Shown one piece after another: positions 1 through 5,016 of a DNA stretch of 5,016 nucleotides. The translations under genes and the position numbers were made by a program. The stretch comes from an uncultured Clostridia bacterium (GTDB taxonomy: Bacteria; Bacillota; Clostridia; Christensenellales; Borkfalkiaceae): positions 1-5,016 of the forward strand of contig CANRIY010000117.1 in assembly GCA_947630775.1 (NCBI GenBank), given 5' to 3'. Below the pieces are notes generated by a model. It was given only the letters and a program-made list of their open reading frames with translations. It made no database searches and had not been told where the DNA came from. The number at the start of each line of letters is the position of its first letter. Position 1 is the first letter of the stretch.

Positions 1-953
1 GCACGTTGGAATTCGAAGATCACCGCCCTCTCTACGACTGGGTGGGGATCAATTTGGGTTTCTCGCCCAAGCCCCGCCAGATCGAGTTCGCGCGGCTGAA
101 TCTTACCAATCTCGTGATGAGCAAGCGGTATCTCAAAAAACTCGTCGAAGAGGGCTCCGTGCACGGCTGGGACGATCCGAGGATGCCCACCCTTGCGGGG
201 CTTCGCAACCGCGGGATCCCCGCCGAGGCGATCAAGGACTTCTGCGCAAGGGCGGGGGTCACCAAGGCGCAGTCGGAGTGCGAGATCGGCTACTTCGAAG
301 CGGTCGTGAGGGACTATCTCAACGCCCACGCCCCCCGCGCCATGGCGGTCGTCGAACCGTTGAAGCTCACCATTACCAACTATGAGGGGAGCGAGGAGAC
401 GGACTTTGAGATCAACCAGCTCGACGAAAACGCGGGCACGCGCAAGATCGTGTTCGGGAAGGAGCTCTATATCGAAAAATCGGACTTCTCCCTCGACCCG
501 CCGCCCAAGTACCACCGCCTGAAGATCGGCGGATATTGCAGGCTCAAGAGCGCCTACATCGTGCGGGCGGACGAGGCGGTCACGGACGAAAAGGGCAACG
601 TTGTCGAGGTGAAGTGCACCTACTTCCCCGAGAGCCGCTCGGGAAATGACACGAGCGGGATCAAGGCGAAGGGGGTCCTGCACTGGGTGAATGCAGAAAG
701 GTGCGTCGACGCGGAACTGAGGCAGTACGACCATCTTCTCCGCGACGCCGATTACAGCGGGCAGGACTTTTCGGAGCGGATCAATCTCGACAGCGAGCAC
801 ATCTTCCATGCAAAGGCCGAGCCCTACCTTGCGGAAGCCATGGACGGGACGGCGTTCCAGCTCATGCGGACGGGGTACTACAAGAAGGCGGCAGAGAACG
901 GAAAGCTCATCCTCTCCGAGATCGTCTCTCTCAAAGATAACTTCAACAAATAA
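1..953 (+). CDS. glnS: Glutaminyl-tRNA synthetase, 3' partial (N-terminal part lies before the window)
   Basis: This cytoplasmic class I synthetase charges tRNA-Gln with glutamine using ATP. The frame is already open at base 1 (first full codon at 3), so the TTG at 6 is an internal Leu and not a start. The visible part aligns from memory with E. coli GlnRS from about residue 230 to the end. The opening reads T-L-E-F-E-D-H-R-P-L-Y-D-W, and the cut codon ending in GC would fit the Cys that precedes it in E. coli. The KMSKS-equivalent loop VMSKR is at 114-128, followed by GWDDPRMPT and GLRNRG. From about 330 (APRAMAV) to the stop comes the beta-barrel anticodon-binding region, with KGVLHWV near 670-690 and the AEP and GYY segments near the end. 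The HIGH motif and most of the Rossmann fold are missing only because of the window edge. GlnRS rather than GluRS is indicated by the beta-barrel C-terminus and the VMSKR loop. The stop is TAA at 951-953, with no terminator after it. Confidence 0.96.
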   Translation, partial: TLEFEDHRPLYDWVGINLGFSPKPRQIEFARLNLTNLVMSKRYLKKLVEEGSVHGWDDPRMPTLAGLRNRGIPAEAIKDFCARAGVTKAQSECEIGYFEAVVRDYLNAHAPRAMAVVEPLKLTITNYEGSEETDFEINQLDENAGTRKIVFGKELYIEKSDFSLDPPPKYHRLKIGGYCRLKSAYIVRADEAVTDEKGNVVEVKCTYFPESRSGNDTSGIKAKGVLHWVNAERCVDAELRQYDHLLRDADYSGQDFSERINLDSEHIFHAKAEPYLAEAMDGTAFQLMRTGYYKKAAENGKLILSEIVSLKDNFNK

Positions 954-974
954 TTGCGCTTCGGGCGCGGAAAT

Positions 975-980
975 AAGGAG
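975..980 (+). promoter_or_regulatory. Ribosome binding site of the CvpA-like gene
   Basis: AAGGAG lies 11 nt before the ATG at 992. The motif is strong although the spacing is slightly long. It supports 992 as the start in the 38-nt gap after glnS. Confidence 0.7.
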
Positions 981-991
981 ATCGAAAACCA

Positions 992-2035
992 ATGGGAATC
1001 GTGGAAATCATCTTGATCGCACTGGGGGGCATCGCCCTCATATCCGCCGTATACGGCGCGTTGCGCCGCTTTTCGCGGATCACATGGATCGGATGGCAGA
1101 TCCTCATCGCCTTCGGGATCGTCTTTGCCTTCGGGCAGATCGACCTTGACGGCACGGGCGGATTTGTCCTGTCTCTCGTGGGGTTCACGGTCGCGGCGGT
1201 CGTTCCGCTCGTCCTCGAATATATCGGAAGAAAACTTCTCGTCACGAACCGCATTCTGGCGCCGCGCACGGGGGAGATGGTGTTCGACAGGATCTTCGGC
1301 GCGGTCACGGCGATCCTCGCCACGCTGAGCTTCTTCCTTGTCCTCGGCGGCTTCGGGCTCGCCCTGACGGAAACCGTGATGGGCGAGACGCTGATCGACA
1401 TCTCGGTCTGGACGGACTTCTTCAAAAATTACGCGCTCGACCTGTTCACCGTTGCACTCTATCTCATCGTCATCCGTGCGGGGTGCCGTCTCGGGATCCT
1501 GAACGCCCTGCGGGTGCTCCTCGTCGCCATTTTGCTTGTAGGCGGCTTCTTCGGAAGTTTTCTGCTCGCGACGCGCGTCGGCTTCGGGGTCTCCTTCTCG
1601 CATTGGATCGGGGGGCTCTTTTCGGGGCTTCCGCGCATGCTCGGCGCGATGATCGGCGCCGTCATTGCGACCTTTCTTTTCACCCTCGTCTGCTTCGCCG
1701 TCATCATGGTGCTCAACAAACTTATGGACATGGGGATCCGAAAACTCCGCGGCGTGACGGCGGTCTCGATCGTCGATTCCCTGCTCACGGGCCTGCTCTT
1801 CGCCGCCCTCTTCATCGCCGTGGCGGTGGGGCTGTATACGGGCTATTCCGCGCTCTCGGGACTCGACCTCGGTGCGATGCTAAGCGATCTGCTCGGTTCG
1901 CTGGGCGTAGACGCGGATCTCGGCGGCGTCGAAGATCTTGTGAAGAATATTACGGACTCCCTCGTCGAGTTCGTGCGTTCTGCGCCTCTTTCGCGCATCA
2001 TCTACGACGCGAACCCTCTCGCGGCGCTCTTGTAG
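992..2035 (+). CDS. CvpA-like multi-pass membrane protein, apparently with two fused CvpA-like halves
   Basis: The protein has 347 residues and is mostly hydrophobic, so it should sit in the cytoplasmic membrane. By eye there are about eight helices, at residues 4-22, 30-48, 57-77, 100-125, 148-166, 172-194, 216-241 and 258-283, laid out as four plus four. The first half has the CvpA-style pattern S-A-V-Y-G-A-L-R-R-F after helix 1 and V-F-D-R-I-F-G-A before helix 4. The second half has the matching S-I-V-D-S-L-L-T-G before helix 8. The C-terminal tail (286-347) is a more polar helical segment ending S-R-I-I-Y-D-A-N-P-L, resembling the end of CvpA-type proteins. CvpA itself is about 160 residues with four helices and is linked to colicin V production and envelope homeostasis; its biochemical role is poorly defined. 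The family call rests on pattern only. The start is supported by AAGGAG at 975-980. It lies between glnS and two small membrane proteins, all on one strand. It could instead be an unrelated polytopic protein of unknown function. Confidence 0.9.
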   Translation: MGIVEIILIALGGIALISAVYGALRRFSRITWIGWQILIAFGIVFAFGQIDLDGTGGFVLSLVGFTVAAVVPLVLEYIGRKLLVTNRILAPRTGEMVFDRIFGAVTAILATLSFFLVLGGFGLALTETVMGETLIDISVWTDFFKNYALDLFTVALYLIVIRAGCRLGILNALRVLLVAILLVGGFFGSFLLATRVGFGVSFSHWIGGLFSGLPRMLGAMIGAVIATFLFTLVCFAVIMVLNKLMDMGIRKLRGVTAVSIVDSLLTGLLFAALFIAVAVGLYTGYSALSGLDLGAMLSDLLGSLGVDADLGGVEDLVKNITDSLVEFVRSAPLSRIIYDANPLAALL

Positions 2036-2049
2036 ACAGAATATAAACC

Positions 2050-2076
2050 CCTCCCTTTGTGCATAATGAAGGAAGG
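2050..2076 (+). promoter_or_regulatory. Possible hairpin covering the Shine-Dalgarno of the 2079 gene
   Basis: CCTCCCTT (2050-2057) can pair with AAGGAAGG (2069-2076) at seven of eight positions, with one C-A mismatch, across an 11-nt loop. The right arm is the ribosome binding site of the gene starting at 2079, so the fold would hide it. The upstream arm contains CCTCC, the anti-Shine-Dalgarno sequence. Whether it forms in vivo or regulates anything is inference. Confidence 0.35.
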
Positions 2077-2078
2077 AT

Positions 2079-2447
2079 ATGCCGGACAAACGCACACATC
2101 ACCTGCTCATGCACATCAACGCGCTCTGCGCGGACGGAAGTTATAAGATTGTGGAAAAAAACGAGCTCCTGTCCTGTTTCCCCGCAAAACTCGGAACGGA
2201 CGACAAGGGGCTCGAAAATATGCTCCGCTATCTCAAAGAACACCGCTATATCGACGTCAAGTATGCGCAGGACGGGGTCTATTGCCTCTCTCCCTTGCCG
2301 GAGGGACGCATGTATGAGGAACAGGTGCGGCAGGGGAGAGAAGAGGGGCTCCGCCGCCGCGTCTCCGTGTTGCTCCTTACGGCGCTCGGCGCGTTCTTAG
2401 GCGCATTTTTGGGCGCGCTTTCGGCACTGGCGCTGGGGGCCGCATGA
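2079..2447 (+). CDS. Small C-terminally membrane-anchored protein of unknown function, winged-helix-like (paralogue 1)
   Basis: I do not recognise a named family. The 122-residue protein has a soluble N-terminal part (about 1-75) that looks like a small winged helix: helices near 7-18 and 26-34, a helix at 43-55 (G-L-E-N-M-L-R-Y-L-K), then beta-like strands Y-I-D-V-K-Y and G-V-Y-C-L. A charged linker (76-94, ending R-R-R) leads to one hydrophobic helix at about 95-121. The Arg cluster before the helix predicts an N-in topology with the soluble domain in the cytoplasm. The helix carries a GxxxGxxxG glycine zipper (G104, G108, G112). The start at 2079 has AAGGAAGG directly upstream. The stop overlaps the next start by 4 nt (ATGA), so translation is probably coupled. 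The next protein shares the architecture and about one third identity over the best 31 residues, indicating an old tandem duplication. DNA binding is unproven; the fold could equally serve protein contacts. Confidence 0.85.
   Translation: MPDKRTHHLLMHINALCADGSYKIVEKNELLSCFPAKLGTDDKGLENMLRYLKEHRYIDVKYAQDGVYCLSPLPEGRMYEEQVRQGREEGLRRRVSVLLLTALGAFLGAFLGALSALALGAA
2388..2423 (+). repeat. Three tandem 12-nt units encoding a glycine zipper
   Basis: Three consecutive in-frame units at 2388-2399, 2400-2411 and 2412-2423 begin GGCGC(G/A) and encode G-A-F-L, G-A-F-L and G-A-L-S. They form the core of the membrane helix of the 2079 gene. The similarity could come from selection for a GxxxG helix or from local slippage. 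Confidence 0.6.
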
Positions 2448-2815
2448 TCAGCGATACCCTCTCCAAGCGCGAGGACGCCGTGATGAACGCCGTCTATACC
2501 CTCTCGGCGGGAAGGGAACGCTTTCTCGCCGCGCCTTACGATCTGTTGGCGCTTCTTCCCCCAAAATTGAAATTCGATGAAGAGAAGCTCGAGCGCGTCC
2601 TTGGCGATCTCGGGCTTGACGGCTACTTTGAGCTCATTCTCTCGGACAGAAAGGGGGAAAAGGTGTACGTTTTGCACCTCACGGCCCGCGGCATGGGGTA
2701 CCGCAGGCAGGACGCCCAGCGAAGACGCAGCGTCTATTTCCGTTGGGGGGTCGCCGCGGTCGGCGCGGTCATCACCGCCCTTGTCGGGCTCTTGATCAAG
2801 ATCGTTTTCAGGTGA
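2444..2815 (+). CDS. Small C-terminally membrane-anchored protein of unknown function, winged-helix-like (paralogue 2)
   Basis: No named family is recognised. The protein has 123 residues, almost the same length as its upstream neighbour, and the same plan: soluble N-terminal part (1-85), an Arg-rich linker (Y-R-R-Q-D-A-Q-R-R-R at 86-95), and a single hydrophobic helix at about 101-122 ending in a short basic tail. The segment L-L-A-L-L-P-P-K-L (34-42) followed by D-E-E-K-L-E-R-V-L and a Y-F-E-L strand lines up with L-L-S-C-F-P-A-K-L, D-D-K-G-L-E-N-M-L and Y-I-D-V in the upstream protein. The strands around K-V-Y-V-L-H-L could be the wing of a winged helix. The start ATG at 2444 overlaps the upstream stop as ATGA. 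The overlap lacks a strong ribosome binding site of its own (GGGGGC upstream is only weak), which fits translational coupling. It ends 37 nt before uvrB. The predicted topology is cytoplasmic N-terminus. The function is unknown. Confidence 0.87.
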   Translation: MISDTLSKREDAVMNAVYTLSAGRERFLAAPYDLLALLPPKLKFDEEKLERVLGDLGLDGYFELILSDRKGEKVYVLHLTARGMGYRRQDAQRRRSVYFRWGVAAVGAVITALVGLLIKIVFR

Positions 2816-2842
2816 TCTCCGCTATGGATACGGGGCGCGCCG

Positions 2843-2847
2843 AAGGA
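2843..2847 (+). promoter_or_regulatory. Ribosome binding site of uvrB
   Basis: AAGGA lies 5 nt before the ATG at 2853 and fixes the start. An earlier ATG at 2824 is in another frame and is not a uvrB start. Confidence 0.75.
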
Positions 2848-2852
2848 ACAGT

Positions 2853-4814
2853 ATGGAACACTGCGATTTCAAATTGAAGGCGCCTTTTGCGCCGACGGGA
2901 GACCAGCCCGAGGCGATCAAAAGCCTCACCGAGGGCGTGCTCGACGGGATCCGCACGCAGGTGCTCGTCGGGGTCACGGGGAGCGGCAAGACGTTCACCA
3001 TGGCGAATGTCATCCAAAATGTCGGGCGGCCGACCCTCGTCATCGCGCACAATAAGACGCTTGCGGCGCAGCTCTGCAATGAGTTCCGCGCCTTTTTTCC
3101 CGAAAACCGCGTGGAGTATTTCGTCTCCTATTACGACTACTACCAGCCCGAGAGCTACATTCCCTCGACGGATACTTATATCGAAAAAGATCTCTCCATG
3201 AACGACGAGATCGACAAGCTCCGCAACGCCGCGACCTGTTCGCTCGGGGAGCGGGACGATGTGATCGTGGTGAGCTCGGTGAGCTGTATCTACGGGCTCG
3301 GCGCCCCCGAGGAGTTTTTCCGCCTCGGCGTCTCCATGCGCCCGGGGCAGGAGATGGCGCGGGACGAGCTATTATCCCGCCTTGTGGATATCCATTATTC
3401 CCGCAACGACATGGATTTCAAGCGTTCGACCTTCCGCGTGAGGGGGGACGTCGTGGAGATCTTTCCCGCATCCAATTCCGAAGTCGCCGTCCGCGTGGAG
3501 TTTTTCGGCGACGAGATCGACAGGATCTCCGAAGAGGACGTCACGACGGGGAAGATCGTCTCCGAGCTCAAACATGCCGTCATCTTCCCCGCGAGCCACT
3601 ACGCCGTGGGGAGCGAAAAGCTGAATTCCGCCCTTGCGATGATCGCACAGGACTTAGAGGGCGAAGTCAAGGCGTTCGAGGACGCGGGAAAACTCCTCGA
3701 AGCCCAGCGGCTCCGCCAGAGGACGGAGCACGACCTCGAGATGATGCGCGAGATCGGCTACTGCTCGGGGATCGAAAATTATTCCCGCTATTTCGACGGA
3801 AGAAGCCCCGGCCAGCCCTCGTTTACCCTTCTCGACTACTTCCCGCCGAATTTCCTCGTCTTTATCGACGAGAGCCATATGACGATCCCCCAGATCCGCG
3901 CCATGTATAACGGCGACAGGGCGAGAAAGATCAATCTCGTCGAATACGGCTTCCGCATGCAGTCCGCGTACGACAACCGCCCCCTCACCTTTGAGGAATT
4001 CGACGCCCGCGTGCCCCAGCTCATCTGCGTTTCGGCGACGCCCGCGCCCTACGAGCTCGGCGAGGCGGGCAACGTCGTGGAACAGCTCATCCGCCCGACG
4101 GGGCTCCTCGATCCCCCCGTGGAAGTCCGCCCCACCAAGGGGCAGATCGACGACCTTCTCTCCGAAGTCAACACCGTCGTGAAGACGGGCGGGCGGGTGC
4201 TCATCACCACCCTCACCAAGCGCATGGCGGAAAATCTCACCGATTATCTGAAGGAATCGGGGGTCAAGGTCCGCTATATGCACTCCGATGTCGACACATT
4301 GGAGCGCATCGACATCATCAACGGGCTGAGAAGCGGGGAATTCGACGTCCTCTGCGGAATCAACCTTTTAAGGGAAGGGCTGGACCTTCCCGAAGTCAAA
4401 CTTGTCGCCATTTTAGACGCCGACAAAGAGGGATTTTTGCGGAGCGAGACCTCCCTCGTGCAGACGATCGGCCGCGCCGCCCGGAATGCGGAGGGCAGGG
4501 TCGTCATGTATGCGGACACGATGACGGGAAGCATGGAACGGGCGATCGGCGAGACCAACCGCCGCCGCAAGATCCAACAGGCATATAACGAGGCGCACGG
4601 GATCGTCCCGCGCACCATCGTCAAGGAGATACAGTCCACGCTCTCCATCACGGGAAAGGCGAAGAAGGGCGCGGAGATCAAAATGAAGGATATTCCCGAG
4701 GAGATCGAGCATCTCAAGGCGCTCATGCGCGTTGCGTCGAACGCGCTCGACTTCGAACGCGCCATCGAGATCCGCGAGACCATCAACGAACTGAGAAAGA
4801 GAATGCGAAAGTAA
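2853..4814 (+). CDS. uvrB: UvrABC excinuclease subunit B
   Basis: UvrB is the central subunit of bacterial nucleotide excision repair. UvrA loads it on damaged DNA, it verifies the lesion using its ATP-dependent helicase-like fold, and it recruits UvrC for the incisions. The 653 residues are close to the usual 655-675. Visible in order are the N-terminal F-A-P-T-G-D-Q-P-E-A-I; Walker A GVTGSGKT (40-47); the beta-hairpin that threads between the DNA strands, YYDYYQPE (93-100) to Y109-I-E-K-D, with its aromatic residues in place; the UvrA-interacting region (about 155-245); Walker B DESH (339-342); the SATPA motif (394-398); LREGLDLPE (506-514); motif VI QTIGRAARN (537-545); and a C-terminal UVR motif (about 614-650) for UvrC contact. 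The GFR segment reads G-F-R-M-Q-S-A-Y, where most UvrB proteins have L-P in place of M-Q. AAGGA at 2843-2847 supports the start. No LexA-type inverted GAAC/GTTC box is visible upstream. The neighbours do not include uvrA or uvrC; downstream is a repeat region. Confidence 0.98.
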   Translation: MEHCDFKLKAPFAPTGDQPEAIKSLTEGVLDGIRTQVLVGVTGSGKTFTMANVIQNVGRPTLVIAHNKTLAAQLCNEFRAFFPENRVEYFVSYYDYYQPESYIPSTDTYIEKDLSMNDEIDKLRNAATCSLGERDDVIVVSSVSCIYGLGAPEEFFRLGVSMRPGQEMARDELLSRLVDIHYSRNDMDFKRSTFRVRGDVVEIFPASNSEVAVRVEFFGDEIDRISEEDVTTGKIVSELKHAVIFPASHYAVGSEKLNSALAMIAQDLEGEVKAFEDAGKLLEAQRLRQRTEHDLEMMREIGYCSGIENYSRYFDGRSPGQPSFTLLDYFPPNFLVFIDESHMTIPQIRAMYNGDRARKINLVEYGFRMQSAYDNRPLTFEEFDARVPQLICVSATPAPYELGEAGNVVEQLIRPTGLLDPPVEVRPTKGQIDDLLSEVNTVVKTGGRVLITTLTKRMAENLTDYLKESGVKVRYMHSDVDTLERIDIINGLRSGEFDVLCGINLLREGLDLPEVKLVAILDADKEGFLRSETSLVQTIGRAARNAEGRVVMYADTMTGSMERAIGETNRRRKIQQAYNEAHGIVPRTIVKEIQSTLSITGKAKKGAEIKMKDIPEEIEHLKALMRVASNALDFERAIEIRETINELRKRMRK

Positions 4815-4825
4815 TTGTTCGCTTG

Positions 4826-4844
4826 CTTCCCCTTTTAGGGGAAG
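4826..4844 (+). repeat. Perfect hairpin just after uvrB (not a canonical terminator)
   Basis: CTTCCCC (4826-4832) pairs with GGGGAAG (4838-4844) around a TTTTA loop, 12 nt after the uvrB stop. There is no T-tract on either side, so intrinsic termination is not well supported. It could protect the 3' end or belong to the repeat element that follows. Confidence 0.6.
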
Positions 4845-4846
4845 TA

Positions 4847-4879
4847 CCCGCGCAGCGGGGGATAGGGTTTCCAAAACCC
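4847..4879 (+). repeat. Two further short hairpins in the repeat element
   Basis: CCCGC (4847-4851) pairs with GCGGG (4855-4859) around GCA. GGGTTT (4865-4870) pairs with AAACCC (4874-4879) around CCA. Together with the preceding hairpin they form the left part of the composite element that ends the window. Confidence 0.6.
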
Positions 4880-4916
4880 CTCAGTCACTTCGTGACAGCT
4901 CCCCTAAGAGGGGAGC
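4879..4916 (+). repeat. Intergenic hairpin repeat, copy A
   Basis: The unit starts CCTCAGTCAC. GTCAC (4884-4888) pairs with GTGAC (4892-4896) around TTC. It is followed at once by GCTCCCC (4898-4904) pairing with GGGGAGC (4910-4916) around TAAGA. Copy B repeats this layout 49 nt downstream. From memory, similar CCTCAGTCAC/GACAGCTCCCC sequences are scattered through genomes of gut Clostridia; I could not check this. Confidence 0.75.
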
Positions 4917-4927
4917 CAAGGGGCCCA

Positions 4928-4965
4928 CCTCAGTCACCTTGCGGTGACAGCTCCTCCTAAGGAGG
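4928..4965 (+). repeat. Intergenic hairpin repeat, copy B (diverged)
   Basis: The start CCTCAGTCAC matches copy A. GTCACC (4933-4938) pairs with GGTGAC (4943-4948) around TTGC, then ACAGCTCC leads to CCTCC (4953-4957) pairing with GGAGG (4961-4965) around TAA. Differences from copy A fall as compensating changes in the stems: both arms of the first stem gain a base pair, and the second stem changes on both sides. That suggests the fold and not the exact sequence is conserved. Confidence 0.7.
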
Positions 4966-4975
4966 CGCCATGCAG

Positions 4976-4990
4976 CCCCCTCCGTGGGGG
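4976..4990 (+). repeat. Last hairpin of the repeat region
   Basis: CCCCC (4976-4980) pairs with GGGGG (4986-4990) around TCCGT. The element may continue past the window; the remaining bases to 5016 show nothing recognisable. Confidence 0.5.
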
Positions 4991-5016
4991 AGGAGCGGCG
5001 TCATTCTCCTCAACAG

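Noticed and set aside
956..968. Small hairpin GCGC...GCGC after glnS as a terminator
   Set aside because: The stem is only four base pairs and no T-tract follows.
878..1603. Long antisense open frame (241 codons)
   Set aside because: It is opposite the well-supported membrane protein gene, and its charged, low-complexity Asp/Glu/Arg-rich product is typical of a GC-rich shadow frame. No ribosome binding site or known motif supports it.
2030..2067. Possible promoter before the 2079 gene (TTGTAG with CATAAT or TATAAA)
   Set aside because: Spacing between the boxes is far from 17 nt, and transcription from CATAAT would start at or beyond the ribosome binding site.
2843..2870. Possible LexA (SOS) operator at the uvrB start, from two GGAACA words
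   Set aside because: The words are direct repeats (GGAACA, then GGAACA 10 nt later), not the inverted GAAC...GTTC needed for a Gram-positive LexA box.
3654..4283. Long antisense open frame (209 codons) within uvrB
   Set aside because: It lies fully inside conserved uvrB on the other strand and is explained by codon bias of the real gene.
4826..4859. Rho-independent terminator for uvrB
   Set aside because: The stems are good, but neither strand has a T-run after them, so they are listed as repeat hairpins.
4826..4990. CRISPR array
   Set aside because: Only two diverged units are present, with internal hairpins and no uniform spacers or cas genes.
4959..5016. AAGGAGG followed 4 nt later by ATG (4970) opening a frame to the window end
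   Set aside because: The AAGGAGG is the right arm of the copy B hairpin, the ATG lies inside the repeat region, and the 15 visible codons (starting M-Q-P-P-P-W) look like translated repeat. A real gene cannot be excluded without the sequence beyond 5016.

Overview
The window holds four complete co-directional genes and the 3' part of a fifth, all on the + strand. The DNA is GC-rich with tight spacing: 38, 43 and 37 nt gaps, plus one 4-nt ATGA overlap. AAGGAG/AAGGA-type ribosome binding sites, a bacterial GlnRS beside UvrB, and a hairpin-rich intergenic repeat of a style I associate with gut Clostridia suggest a GC-rich member of the Clostridia (Bacillota). That placement is inference; no rRNA or other strong taxonomic marker is present.

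Layout: (1) 1-953, the C-terminal half or more of glutaminyl-tRNA synthetase (glnS), cut by the window edge. (2) 992-2035, a roughly eight-pass membrane protein that reads as two consecutive four-helix CvpA-like halves. (3) 2079-2447 and 2444-2815, two small translationally coupled proteins that look like diverged paralogues: a predicted winged-helix-like N-terminal domain followed by one C-terminal membrane helix. (4) 2853-4814, complete UvrB (653 aa), the damage-verifying helicase-like subunit of nucleotide excision repair. (5) 4815-5016, a non-coding stretch packed with short perfect hairpins, including two diverged copies of a CCTCAGTCAC...GTGACAGCTCC unit 49 nt apart.

No terminator or convincing promoter is visible between 954 and 2852, so genes 1 to 5 could be read as one transcript. 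They mix translation (GlnRS), envelope (CvpA-like), unknown membrane-anchored proteins and DNA repair (UvrB), so co-orientation does not itself prove a shared pathway. I see no CRISPR, transposase, toxin-antitoxin pair, phage gene, tRNA or rRNA. The least-explained items are the paralogous small membrane proteins, the duplicated CvpA-like protein, and the repeat element after uvrB. I do not claim a new system.
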